Notes: generated by a model from the letters alone, not told the origin. Shown: positions 15,353-23,394, counted from the stretch's first letter. The stretch: DNA of 39,609 bases from Sphingomonas sp. 3P27F8 (GCF_005502745.1 NZ_SCNL01000022.1:1-39609); one strand, 5' to 3'. A program made the numbers and translations.

Positions 15353-16945
15353 CTATTCCCGGCCAAGCGTTGCGATCGAGATAGCGTAGCTGCCTTGGTC
15401 TGCGTCATATTGCATCGGCGCGCGCAACTGACGCGAGAGGCCCTCGATAACCCTGCCGTAACGCTGGTTCAGCCGCTGCCGAAGCGATTCGCTTTCGATC
15501 AGCGCTGGAGAAGAGACGCGCAAGATCGCGCGTTCAATCTGATCGGGAGCGGGCTTAAGCGATATCGCAATCTGCGCTTGCGGATCGCATGCGAGCGCCA
15601 ACTCCACCACCTCGGTTACCAGAAAGGCGACGGGAACCGCGATATCCTGGCTGACGAAAAACGAATCGAGCTCAAGCGCAATGCCCAGGCGACTGCCATC
15701 CGGCGCTGTGGCGCGGATATTCGTGGCAAGTTCGCTGACAACCGGCCGAAGACCCAGCCCGCGATTCTCCTCCATCTCGGCAAAATGATTGCGGTGGACC
15801 ACCGCCAGCGCATCCACACGGCGCTGGATCGAGGCGTAGGCGAGCGACGCATCCGGCGTGGTCGCGCCGCGCGCGTGGAGGTTGATAAGGCTGGATATCA
15901 CCTGAAGGTTGTTCTTTACGCGATGATGCACCTCGCGCGTCAGCCGCGTCTGCCGCACCAGCCCTTCGGCAAGCCCCGCCTCATGCAGGGCCACCGTTCG
16001 AGACAGTGTGCGGAATGTATCGCCGAGTTCCCGAATCTCCTGCGCGGGCAGCGCGCGCAACACCGCGGGATCGGGCTCTTCCCCAGGTGTCAGCGCAGCG
16101 ATATTCGCTCGCAGCTGACGCAGTGGCCGCACGAGCAGATGATCGACGACAAACCACGAAATGCCCGCCGCAGCCGCCCACATCAGCAGCGGGAGCAAAA
16201 GCGCGATCACCAATGAAGAAGTGATCGGCGTGCTGCGCACCTGCATTTCGATCGCGAGATCAGCTATCCCCAGATCGGTACGATTGAGCGTCCGGCGCTC
16301 GAGCGCCGATTCGCGTGGCAGCGGATTGATAATCAGCTGCTTTCGCCCCTCGAGGATGGCCAGTTCGTACGGATGCACGAAGGCGCTTGGCCGGCTCAGG
16401 TTTGCGAGCACCGAAATCGGGAAGAAGGCAGCGCCAAACACCCGCCGACGATTGCCTGCGACGCCGAGCGACAGCCCCTGACCCGGCTGCAGCGACGCGG
16501 TCACATTAGAGCCATCTGCTTTGACAGCGACCCGCCGGGCGCCAGCAAAGGGCGTTCCGCAAAGCACCCGGCCCTCGCGATTGAAGATCACGAATTGGGT
16601 TCCGTTGGTGGATTGCTGCGCGAAAACCCCGCGCGCGCGGGCACAACTAGGCGCGTCGCGCTGGTCGACAGCGAGTGCATCGACGGTAGCACGCAGCGCG
16701 GTCATATCGCCGATAAGTTCGATCGCGATTGCGCGGCTGCTTTCCGAAGAGGCCAGTCGGAGACCCGCCAGTGCCTCGCTATCGGCATTTCGGGTAGTCT
16801 GTAAGGTCGCAAATACGGCAATTACCGCGAGCGGGAGCAGCGCGATGCTGAGAATCAGAAATAATTTCGCCCCAGTCGGCCACCGCGCGACAAAGGTTGC
16901 CGCCATTGACGTTGCGGCGCCGGGACGTTCCACCTTCCCAGCCAT
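15353..16945 (-). CDS. phyP: PhyP-like membrane sensor of the general stress response, degenerate HisKA_2 kinase (probable PhyR phosphatase)
   Basis: This 530-residue protein has membrane helix 1 at about 28-48, a periplasmic domain of about 190 residues, helix 2 at about 241-266 and a HAMP-like linker. The HisKA_2 phospho-acceptor motif EVHHRVKNNLQ follows (His340/341). The ATPase domain is degenerate. The N-box position reads VAFLVTEVVELAL without the usual Asn (NELVTNA in active kinases), and no DxGxG motif follows; RVSSPALIES stands there. In Sphingomonas sp. Fr1, PhyP at the same locus acts as a phosphatase and negative regulator of PhyR, which fits a kinase-dead protein. The ATG at 16945 is 13 bases after the nepR stop, so both share one transcript. 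Confidence 0.8.
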   Translation of the reverse strand: MAGKVERPGAATSMAATFVARWPTGAKLFLILSIALLPLAVIAVFATLQTTRNADSEALAGLRLASSESSRAIAIELIGDMTALRATVDALAVDQRDAPSCARARGVFAQQSTNGTQFVIFNREGRVLCGTPFAGARRVAVKADGSNVTASLQPGQGLSLGVAGNRRRVFGAAFFPISVLANLSRPSAFVHPYELAILEGRKQLIINPLPRESALERRTLNRTDLGIADLAIEMQVRSTPITSSLVIALLLPLLMWAAAAGISWFVVDHLLVRPLRQLRANIAALTPGEEPDPAVLRALPAQEIRELGDTFRTLSRTVALHEAGLAEGLVRQTRLTREVHHRVKNNLQVISSLINLHARGATTPDASLAYASIQRRVDALAVVHRNHFAEMEENRGLGLRPVVSELATNIRATAPDGSRLGIALELDSFFVSQDIAVPVAFLVTEVVELALACDPQAQIAISLKPAPDQIERAILRVSSPALIESESLRQRLNQRYGRVIEGLSRQLRAPMQYDADQGSYAISIATLGRE

Positions 16946-16958
16946 GTCGAATTGGGGT

Positions 16959-17120
16959 CTAATCCAGCTTTCCGAGCAACGCCAGCATCTCGTCAGGAAT
17001 CTTTTCCTCTATCGTCTTCTGATAGATGGAACGAAGCGCGGAGCCCATGTCGCGATCATTCGCATGGTCCCCCGCGCCCTTTTTCTGATCCGGTATTTTT
17101 GCCTGATCGCTCAAACTCAA
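16959..17120 (-). CDS. nepR: Anti-sigma factor NepR
   Basis: This 53-residue protein has no ATG at a useful place. TTG at 17120, with a GGGGGGCAGG run just upstream, gives the full frame, and a second TTG two codons on is the alternative. Upstream in frame there is a stop with no other start codon in between. The C-terminal 28 residues, from GSALRSIYQK to EEKIPDEM and LALLGKLD, are the NepR core: two helices joined by the IPDE turn. NepR sequesters the sigma factor EcfG and is captured by phosphorylated PhyR (partner switching). The gene is divergent from phyR and leads the nepR-phyP operon. A 16-bp-spaced EcfG-type promoter stands about 100 bases upstream, which implies feedback. Confidence 0.9.
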   Translation of the reverse strand: MSLSDQAKIPDQKKGAGDHANDRDMGSALRSIYQKTIEEKIPDEMLALLGKLD

Positions 17121-17220
17121 CGCCTGCCCCCCGTAACCGTTCGTAGCACGGGCTATCTAAAAGACGCGGTCGCACAAAACCGCAAGGCCCGATGTTTGGT
17201 ACATTCGGGTAGAGCCCATG

Positions 17221-17246
17221 AAACTAAAGACATGCTCGTTGGTTCC
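17221..17246 (-). promoter_or_regulatory. Sigma-EcfG-type promoter of nepR-phyP
   Basis: On the minus strand GGAAC (17246-17242), 16 bases, AGTTT (17225-17221). The predicted leader is about 95 bases to the TTG start of nepR. The spacing is the same as at the other candidate sites in this window. Confidence 0.65.
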
Positions 17247-17277
17247 AGCCGAGGCAACAAAATCGTCCCGGCTGCGC

Positions 17278-17303
17278 GAAACCGCGCTGTTGATGATGCG
17301 TTT
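17278..17303 (+). promoter_or_regulatory. Variant sigma-EcfG-type promoter of phyR
   Basis: GAAAC (17278-17282), a 16-base spacer and CGTTT (17299-17303). The -35 element differs from GGAAC at one base. It would give a leader of about 70 bases to the phyR ATG. Confidence 0.5.
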
Positions 17304-17377
17304 CCGCGTTAATGAGGTTTCGAATCTGCTGACTGCGGTGATTATCGCCGTGCCAATGTAGGGAGTTTTTATCGCCC

Positions 17378-18175
17378 ATGTCGCTCGGACAACAACTCGC
17401 GCCGCACCTTCCGTTTCTTCGGCGCTATGGCCGTGCGCTTACCGGTAGCCAATCGCATGGCGACAAGTACGTTCGCGCGACACTGGAAGCGATCGTCGCA
17501 GCGCCTGAGGAGTTTCCTCGCGACGTTGACCCGCGTCTTGGGCTCTATCGGACCTTCCAGGCCATCTGGTCATCCGCGAATATCGATGAGCCAGCCGATC
17601 CCGGCGATTTGCACGACCAGGAGTTAGTCGCACGCGCGAGGCTGGCGCGAATGACCCCGTTGTCGCGACAGGCGCTATTGCTGACGGCGATGGAGGGCTT
17701 CACGCCGGAAGACGCGGCATATCTTATCGACGTGCCCGTCAGCGAAATCGAGGAACTGGTCGATGAAGCGATGTCGGAGATCGAAAAGCAGACGCGCGCG
17801 CGCGTTCTCATTATCGAGGATGAGCCGATCATCGCCATGGATGTAGAGACGATTGTCCGGGACCTCGGACACGAGGTGACTGGCGTGGCGGTGACGCGTG
17901 ACGAAGCGGTCGCGCTTGCGATGGAAGACCGCCCGGGCCTGGTTCTTGCGGACATCCAGCTGGCGGACGACAGCTCGGGTATCGACGCGGTAAAGGATAT
18001 TCTCGCGGAGTTTAGCGTACCCGTTATATTCATCACCGCGTTTCCGGAACGGTTGCTCACCGGGGAGCGCCCTGAGCCGACCTTCCTCATCACCAAGCCG
18101 TTCCAGCGGTCGACCGTAAAGGCAGCGATCAGCCAGGCGCTATTCTTTGATCAGGCGACGGTGCCGGCGGTCTAA
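17378..18175 (+). CDS. phyR: PhyR, sigma-like response regulator (anti-anti-sigma)
   Basis: This 265-residue protein fuses an EcfG-like sigma domain (region 2-like at about 10-70, region 4-like at about 80-135) to a receiver domain from residue 141. Receiver residues are visible: the acidic pair in IIEDEP (147-148), phospho-acceptor Asp192 in LADIQLADDSSG, Thr220 in FITAFPERLLTGE and Lys240 in ITKPFQ. FITAFPERLLTG marks the atypical FAT/GUY receiver class. Phosphorylated PhyR exposes the sigma-like domain, binds NepR and frees EcfG. The gene is divergent from nepR. A GGGAG lies about 14 bases before the ATG, rather far for a ribosome site. Confidence 0.95.
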   Translation: MSLGQQLAPHLPFLRRYGRALTGSQSHGDKYVRATLEAIVAAPEEFPRDVDPRLGLYRTFQAIWSSANIDEPADPGDLHDQELVARARLARMTPLSRQALLLTAMEGFTPEDAAYLIDVPVSEIEELVDEAMSEIEKQTRARVLIIEDEPIIAMDVETIVRDLGHEVTGVAVTRDEAVALAMEDRPGLVLADIQLADDSSGIDAVKDILAEFSVPVIFITAFPERLLTGERPEPTFLITKPFQRSTVKAAISQALFFDQATVPAV

Positions 18176-18184
18176 GGTTGATAC

Positions 18185-18210
18185 GGACCCAAAACGGTTT
18201 CTGTTCGTTT
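18185..18210 (+). promoter_or_regulatory. Variant sigma-EcfG-type promoter before the small membrane gene and ecfG
   Basis: GGACC (18185-18189), a 16-base spacer and CGTTT (18206-18210), with one mismatch in the -35 box. The predicted start point lies within a few bases of the ATG at 18218, so the first message would be almost leaderless. I found no separate EcfG-like site directly before ecfG. Confidence 0.48.
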
Positions 18211-18217
18211 GACTTTT

Positions 18218-18361
18218 ATGAGTGACGAACAGGAACCGATTCACCTTAACACTGAGGAAGCAAGGGCCGGGGCAACGCCGCATATGACGCGGTATATCCT
18301 CGGCTTTTCCCTCGTGCTCGTCGTGGTTATCCTCGCGATCGTGGTGATCGCGCGGTCCTAG
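18218..18361 (+). CDS. Small single-span membrane protein between phyR and ecfG
   Basis: This is a 47-residue peptide with an acidic N-terminal half (MSDEQEPIHLNTEEARAG) and a strongly hydrophobic helix, YILGFSLVLVVVILAIVVIA (26-45), ending in RS. Amino acid composition and hydrophobic periodicity argue for a real tail-anchored membrane peptide. No Shine-Dalgarno sequence precedes the ATG, but a variant EcfG promoter places the predicted transcript start right at it. It lies between phyR and ecfG on the same strand, 111 bases before ecfG, and may share its transcript. The function is unknown. A membrane-localised stress peptide is a possibility only. Confidence 0.6.
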   Translation: MSDEQEPIHLNTEEARAGATPHMTRYILGFSLVLVVVILAIVVIARS

Positions 18362-18472
18362 CGTCGCCGAGTGCGTTTTCCGAAGCGGGTGGAAAAACGC
18401 ATACCTTACCCATATCTCTTCTAAACCAGCCGGTAATGGATACCGGTCGTTCTTGGGAATGATCGCGACAGC

Positions 18473-19114
18473 ATGACGCAACAGCCATCGTACAATGATG
18501 ATGCGGGCGAAGAATCTCCAGTTGCGCACGTCCCGCTTCCAGATGGAGAGTTCAAGGCGGAGCTTGGGCGCGTCATCCCGCATCTGCGCGCCTTTGGACG
18601 ATCCCTGTCCGGCAACCGCGATCTCGCCGACGATCTTGTCCAGGAAACCCTGCTCAAGGCTTGGGCGGCTCGCGCACGCTTTCAGGCAGGCACCAACATG
18701 CGCGCGTGGACGTTCATCATATTGCGTAATCTCTATCTCTCGCAGATGCGGCGTTCACGCTTCAAGGGGGAGTGGGACGATCTGGTTGCGGAGCGCCTGC
18801 TGGCTGCGCCGGCCGGGCAGGATAAGCATGTCGAACTGGCAGATATGCAACGCGCGTTGCTGCATTTGCCACAGCCGCAACGGGAGGCCCTGATTCTCGT
18901 TGGCGCTGGCGGCTTCGCTTACGAAGAAGCTGCAGAAATCTGCGGTGTTGCGGTAGGAACGATCAAAAGCCGCGTTGCGCGAGGCCGCGTCGCGCTCGAG
19001 GCGTTGATGAGCGGCACTGACATGTCACGCCGTACTGGCCATAAAAATGAAACCACTGGTTCCACTCTCGATGCTATCATGGATGAGGTCAACGAGCTGA
19101 GCCGAGATCGTTGA
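18473..19114 (+). CDS. ecfG: General stress response sigma factor EcfG
   Basis: This 213-residue ECF sigma factor of the EcfG (ECF15) group has region 2 spanning about 30-95. It includes RDLADDLVQETLLKAWAARA and the -10-recognition stretch MRAWTFIILRNLYLSQMRR. Region 4 spans about 120-180, with LPQPQREALILVGAGGFAYEEAAEICGV and the helix-turn-helix GTIKSRVARGR. It directs RNA polymerase to GGAAC/CGTT promoters, and candidate sites lie around this locus. NepR holds it inactive and PhyR~P releases it. The C-terminal tail of about 30 residues past region 4 is polar and probably disordered. No strong ribosome site is seen before the ATG; a GGGA lies 15 bases away. Confidence 0.93.
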   Translation: MTQQPSYNDDAGEESPVAHVPLPDGEFKAELGRVIPHLRAFGRSLSGNRDLADDLVQETLLKAWAARARFQAGTNMRAWTFIILRNLYLSQMRRSRFKGEWDDLVAERLLAAPAGQDKHVELADMQRALLHLPQPQREALILVGAGGFAYEEAAEICGVAVGTIKSRVARGRVALEALMSGTDMSRRTGHKNETTGSTLDAIMDEVNELSRDR

Positions 19115-19125
19115 AATTCGCTGAT

Positions 19126-19293
19126 TCACGAGAGTTTCGTCAGTTTTTCGATCAGTTCCTGCATTGCCTCGTCTGTGCGCGAGCAACGATAGGCTTGTCT
19201 AAGCGACGTGCCCAGGGCGTCGCTCCGCCTTGGTCGCCGCACCAGCTGAACGGTGCGGGTATCGTCGGTCTGAGGCGCGATCATTTGATCCAT
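19126..19293 (-). CDS. NepR-like small protein, convergent with ecfG (putative second anti-sigma factor)
   Basis: This is a 55-residue protein with ATG at 19293 and stop 12 bases past the ecfG stop, on the opposite strand. Its last 28 residues align without gaps to the last 28 of NepR in this window. GTSLRQAYRCSRTDEAMQEL then IEKLTKLS face GSALRSIYQKTIEEKIPDEM then LALLGKLD. Eight positions are identical: Gly, Leu, Arg, Tyr, Glu, Leu, Lys, Leu. The central Ile-Pro turn is replaced by Ala-Met. The N-terminal 25 residues are Arg-rich and differ. NepR paralogues are reported in some sphingomonads, and this one may bind EcfG or PhyR with altered affinity. A GAAAC-N16-CGTTT site ends nine bases before the ATG, implying a leaderless stress message. 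Confidence 0.62.
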   Translation of the reverse strand: MDQMIAPQTDDTRTVQLVRRPRRSDALGTSLRQAYRCSRTDEAMQELIEKLTKLS

Positions 19294-19301
19294 GAAAATT
19301 G

Positions 19302-19327
19302 AAACGATTGAACGACAATGAAGTTTC
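19302..19327 (-). promoter_or_regulatory. Variant sigma-EcfG-type promoter of the NepR-like gene
   Basis: On the minus strand GAAAC (19327-19323), a 16-base spacer and CGTTT (19306-19302). It is the same variant as at phyR. The predicted start is at or next to the ATG (19293). The site overlaps the region just upstream of glnE on the other strand. Confidence 0.45.
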
Positions 19328-19346
19328 TCGCCAGCTAAACGGCGTT

Positions 19347-22061
19347 ATGACTGATTCCACATCGCCCCACCCAGCATTTTCGCGCGATACCGGGCACGCC
19401 GCGATCGTCCGTGCGCTGGGAAATTCGCCTTTTCTGTCGCTGCTGCTGGATCGCGAGCATCAACTGGCGGCGCGGCTCAATTCAGGTGAACTGCCGCTGA
19501 GGGAAGCCAAATCGATCGGCGACGAACCTGCCGCGCGCGCATTGCGTCTCGCACGTCGGCGGTTGGCGCTGGTGGTTGCGATCGGGGATCTTTCCAATGC
19601 GCTCGATCTCACCGCCGTCACGCACGCGCTCTCCGATTTTGCCGACGCGGCGCTCGACCGCGCTATCCGCACCGCGATCGAGGAGCGAACGCCAGGCGCG
19701 GAACCGATCGGTTTTACCGCGATAGCGCTAGGGAAGCAGGGTAGCCGAGAGCTGAACTATTCCTCGGACATCGATCCGATCCTCCTCTTCGATCCTCAAA
19801 CGCTGCCAACAAGGCCGCGCGAAGATCCCGGCGAGGCAGCCGTTCGGATCGGAAGGCGGGTAGTGGAATTACTCCAGGCGCTGGACGGAGACGGTTATGT
19901 CCTGCGTATCGACCTGCGACTGCGACCGTCGCCCGAAGTCACGCCGATCGTCATTCCGATCGAGGCAGCGATCTCCTATTACGAGTCGCAGGCGCTGCCG
20001 TGGGAGCGTGCCGCCTTCATCCGCGCCCGCGTCTGCGCAGGGGACATGACGCTGGGCGCACGTTTTCTCGACGCGATCCGGCCATTCGTTTGGCGGCGCA
20101 GCCTCGATTTCGGCGCGATTGGAGAGATCGTCGATATTACGCGCCGCATTCGCGATCATCATTCTCAGGGGCAAGCGTTCGGGCCGGGTTATGACCTGAA
20201 ACGTGGTCGTGGCGGTATTCGCGAGGTAGAGTTTTTCGCCCAGATTCATCAGCTCATCCACGGCGGCCGCAATCCGGCGCTACGGCTCGGCGATACCCGT
20301 GCCGCGCTTGCGGCGCTGGCGGCGGCGGGCCTGATCGACACCGAAGACGCCCGCGCTCTGACAGACGCCTATGTCGCACTGCGCACAATCGAACACCGCG
20401 TCCAGATGATCGACGATCGCCAGACGCATCACCTGCCGCTGGGCGATGCGCTCGATCGTGTCGCACGGCTTGACGGACGATCGGATGGGGCAGCGCTGCT
20501 TGACTATCTCCGCCCCCATGTCGAGCACGTCGCGGCGGTGTTCGACAGGCTTGTCCCTCCCACCGGTTCCGCGCTCTCTCCAGATCACAAGCGGCTGGTT
20601 GAACAACTCGAAGCTTCCGGTTTCGCGGATGCCGAGGGCGCAGCTGCCAGGATCGGGCTGTGGCGCACGGGCCGCTATCCGGCGTTACGCAGTCCTGCCG
20701 CAAAGGTCGCGCTGGAGGCGGTGCTGCCCGGAATTGTCGCCGCCTTTGCCGACGCGCCGGTTCCGCAGGCTGCGCTGCAGCGCTTCGATTCACTGCTTGA
20801 GCGCATGCCGAGCGCAATCAACATCTTCCGTTTGCTGGAGGCGCGGCCCGCGCTTGCCAGCCTGCTCGCTGCCGTACTGAGCCACGCACCTACTCTTGCC
20901 GAGGAACTGGCGCGGCGACCCGCCCTGCTGGATGGGCTGATCGATGCCACTGCGCTGGAGCCGGTGGGCGATCTGGCCACACTGCTGTCGGAGATGGAAG
21001 CGGCGGAGCGCGGGGCCGATTACCAGGTGCGGCTCGATCATGTCCGCCGCATCGTGGGCGACAAAAGATTTGCGCTCGGCGTCCAGATCATCGCCGGTGC
21101 CGCCGATCCGCTCGAGGTTTCCGCCGGTTACGCCCGGGTCGCGGAGGCGGCGATCGAGGCGCTGACGACGGCGACGATCGACGAATTCACCCGCGCGCAC
21201 GGCCCGGTGCCGGGCAGCGAGTTTGTCATTCTCGCACTTGGACGGCTGGGAGGCGGAGCGCTGACCCACGCGTCCGATCTCGATCTCATTTATCTATTCA
21301 CGGGCGAATTCTCGGCAGAATCCGATGGACCGCGGCCGTTGGGCGCGACGCTATACTACAACAGGCTGGCCCAGCGTGTAACGGCGGCACTGTCGGTCGC
21401 AACGGCCGCCGGCCCGCTCTATTCGGTCGACACGCGCCTGCGGCCGTCCGGCGCCCAAGGCCCATTGGTGGTAAGCGTGGAATCGTTTGCGCGCTATCAA
21501 CGCGAGGATGCATGGACGTGGGAGCATATGGCCCTCACCCGCGCCCGGCCGATATTTGGATCAGGCAATGCACGCGCGGCGGTTCAGGTCGAGATTGACG
21601 CAGTGCTCGCCGGCGCCCGCCGGAAGCGGGACGTGGCGGCCGACGCGGCGGAAATGCGATCGGAGATGGCGGCGCACAAGAACCCCGTCGGGCCACTCGA
21701 CGCCAAGCTGCTGCCCGGCGGGCTTGTCGATCTGGAATTCACCGTTCACACGTTGCAGCTCGCGCATCGCATGGGCTTCGATCCGGGGCTTGCGCGCGCG
21801 ATTGACCTGCTCGGACAGTTTCTGCCCGCCGGGATAGGTTCCGCCTATCAGCTGCTGACGCGTCTGCTCGTCACGCTGCGGCTGGTCGCCCCGGACGCAC
21901 GGGAGCCAGATGCCGCCGCGACACGCGCACTGGTGGCGCGAGCGATCGGCGTTGACGACTGGGCAGCCGTGCTTGCCGGGCTTGATGCCGCGCGTCAGGA
22001 AGTGACCACCGCCTGGAAAGGAGTGATTGATGGAAACGATTCCCGCATTGACGGTGGTTGA
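19347..22061 (+). CDS. glnE: Bifunctional glutamine synthetase adenylyltransferase/adenylyl-removing enzyme
   Basis: This protein of about 904 residues has two nucleotidyltransferase domains. The N-terminal adenylyl-removase signature, ALGKQGSRELNYSSDID (about residues 126-142), and the C-terminal adenylyltransferase signature, ALGRLGGGALTHASDLDL (about 629-646), both keep the G-S/G and D-x-D metal ligands. The enzyme sets glutamine synthetase activity by AMP addition or removal in response to PII and glutamine. ATG at 19347 is taken as the start; the open frame continues upstream to TTG codons that overlap the NepR-like gene's promoter. The 3' end overlaps the bcp gene by 32 bases, so the two are probably co-transcribed. 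Confidence 0.92.
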   Translation: MTDSTSPHPAFSRDTGHAAIVRALGNSPFLSLLLDREHQLAARLNSGELPLREAKSIGDEPAARALRLARRRLALVVAIGDLSNALDLTAVTHALSDFADAALDRAIRTAIEERTPGAEPIGFTAIALGKQGSRELNYSSDIDPILLFDPQTLPTRPREDPGEAAVRIGRRVVELLQALDGDGYVLRIDLRLRPSPEVTPIVIPIEAAISYYESQALPWERAAFIRARVCAGDMTLGARFLDAIRPFVWRRSLDFGAIGEIVDITRRIRDHHSQGQAFGPGYDLKRGRGGIREVEFFAQIHQLIHGGRNPALRLGDTRAALAALAAAGLIDTEDARALTDAYVALRTIEHRVQMIDDRQTHHLPLGDALDRVARLDGRSDGAALLDYLRPHVEHVAAVFDRLVPPTGSALSPDHKRLVEQLEASGFADAEGAAARIGLWRTGRYPALRSPAAKVALEAVLPGIVAAFADAPVPQAALQRFDSLLERMPSAINIFRLLEARPALASLLAAVLSHAPTLAEELARRPALLDGLIDATALEPVGDLATLLSEMEAAERGADYQVRLDHVRRIVGDKRFALGVQIIAGAADPLEVSAGYARVAEAAIEALTTATIDEFTRAHGPVPGSEFVILALGRLGGGALTHASDLDLIYLFTGEFSAESDGPRPLGATLYYNRLAQRVTAALSVATAAGPLYSVDTRLRPSGAQGPLVVSVESFARYQREDAWTWEHMALTRARPIFGSGNARAAVQVEIDAVLAGARRKRDVAADAAEMRSEMAAHKNPVGPLDAKLLPGGLVDLEFTVHTLQLAHRMGFDPGLARAIDLLGQFLPAGIGSAYQLLTRLLVTLRLVAPDAREPDAAATRALVARAIGVDDWAAVLAGLDAARQEVTTAWKGVIDGNDSRIDGG

Positions 22062-22476
22062 TGCCGCCGGCGCGCCAATAGAGCTGACCGCATGTCCGCG
22101 CCCGCTCGTCATCTATTTCTATCCCAAAGACGACACGAGCGGCTGTACGCGAGAGGCGCAGGATTTTACTGCGCTGGCCGCCGATTTCGCGAAAGAAGGC
22201 GTGGCACTGCTAGGCATCTCGAAGGACAGCCCGAAACAGCACGCGAAGTTCATTGCGAAATACGGCCTGACCGTGCCGCTGGCGAGCGACGAAGATGGCG
22301 CCGCATGCGAGGCTTTCGGGGTGTGGGTCGAAAAATCAATGTACGGCCGCAAGTATATGGGGATCGAACGGGCAACCTTTCTTTTTGGAGAGGACGGAAA
22401 GCTCGTGCGCGAATGGCGCAAAGTTAAGGTGCCGGGCCATGCGGCTGCGGTGCTGGCAGCAGTGCGGGAAAGTTGA
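22030..22476 (+). CDS. bcp: Thioredoxin-dependent peroxiredoxin (Bcp/PrxQ)
   Basis: This 148-residue protein has the peroxidatic Cys in KDDTSGCTREAQDF (about residue 43), preceded by the strand VIYFYP of the thioredoxin fold. The ISKDSPKQHAKF helix and the segment DEDGAACEAFGVW contain a second Cys that may serve in resolution. The TSGCT-REA spacing lacks the Cys five residues later found in E. coli Bcp. It reduces hydrogen peroxide and organic hydroperoxides in the cytoplasm. AAAGGAG lies six bases before the ATG at 22030 and inside glnE, giving overlapping, probably coupled genes. Location near the stress island is suggestive, but no EcfG-type site was found directly upstream. Confidence 0.9.
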   Translation: METIPALTVVDAAGAPIELTACPRPLVIYFYPKDDTSGCTREAQDFTALAADFAKEGVALLGISKDSPKQHAKFIAKYGLTVPLASDEDGAACEAFGVWVEKSMYGRKYMGIERATFLFGEDGKLVREWRKVKVPGHAAAVLAAVRES

Positions 22477-22622
22477 GCCTTGGCACAGCCAGTGGCTGAC
22501 GATCTCACTAGCCGCTGGACAAGCACGATCGATCATCCCGCATTGACCAATTCGTCACACAAGTGAAGATGCCATCGGAGCACCGATAACGATAGAGTGC
22601 CGATAGAAAGGCGACGGATGAT

Positions 22623-23381
22623 ATGAGCGATAGCGATCTGCCGCCCGCAATTCCCGCCGCCACCCTGGTGATATTCCGCGCCGGCGTCGCCGCGCCCGAA
22701 CTGCTGATGGTGGAGCGCGCCAAGGCGATGGTTTTCGCTGGCGGGGCGATGGTTTTTCCAGGCGGCCGTGTGGACGCAGGCGACCATTTGTTGGGAGCGG
22801 GTTTGGGTGGCGGAGAGGAAACAGCAGCGCGCATCGCCGCGATCCGCGAAACGATCGAGGAGGCCGGGCTTCCCGTGGGGCTGAGAAGCGACCCGTCGGC
22901 AACCGCGCTCGATGCGATGCGCGCCGGCCTGCACGCCGGCAGATCGTTCGCGGAGGTGCTCGCCGAAGCGGGCGCTGAACTGGATCTTGACCTGCTGGTG
23001 CCGTGGGCACGCTGGCTGCCCGCACATGCGCACATGCGCCGCTTCGACACCCGCTTCTATCTCGCCGAATTACCTGCCGACGCCCCCCGCGCCACCGTGG
23101 ACGAGACAGAGAATGTCCGCCTCGTATGGGCGACCGCGCAATCGGTGCTCGACGACGCGGATGCGGGCAAACTCGCGATCATCTTTCCGACGCGGCGCAA
23201 TCTGGAGCGGCTGGCGCAGTTCGACAGCTTCGCGGAAGCTGCCGATCACGCGCGGGCGACCCCTGTACGCATCATCACTCCCTGGGCAGAGGAGCGTGGC
23301 GGCGAACAACATCTTTGCATTCCCGACGACGCCGGATATCCGGTCACGTCCGAGCCGATCGACGGCGCGATGCGCGGGTAG
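22623..23381 (+). CDS. NUDIX hydrolase, NUDT19-like
   Basis: This 252-residue protein has a NUDIX fold. MVFPGGRVDAGDH and then, after an insertion, AIRETIEEAGL form the NUDIX box with the metal-binding RExxEE. The box is stretched by extra residues (LLGAGLGGGEETAAR) between the glycine part and the RE part, and the first Glu of the canonical pattern is missing. This is the arrangement of the NUDT19/RP2p-like branch, whose known members hydrolyse CoA or acyl-CoA. A later tract, PWARWLPAHAHMRRFDTRFYLAELP, is also typical of that branch. The ATG is at 22623, with a 146-bp gap after bcp. The substrate is uncertain. Confidence 0.8.
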   Translation: MSDSDLPPAIPAATLVIFRAGVAAPELLMVERAKAMVFAGGAMVFPGGRVDAGDHLLGAGLGGGEETAARIAAIRETIEEAGLPVGLRSDPSATALDAMRAGLHAGRSFAEVLAEAGAELDLDLLVPWARWLPAHAHMRRFDTRFYLAELPADAPRATVDETENVRLVWATAQSVLDDADAGKLAIIFPTRRNLERLAQFDSFAEAADHARATPVRIITPWAEERGGEQHLCIPDDAGYPVTSEPIDGAMRG

Positions 23382-23394
23382 CGCGCGCCGTCGC

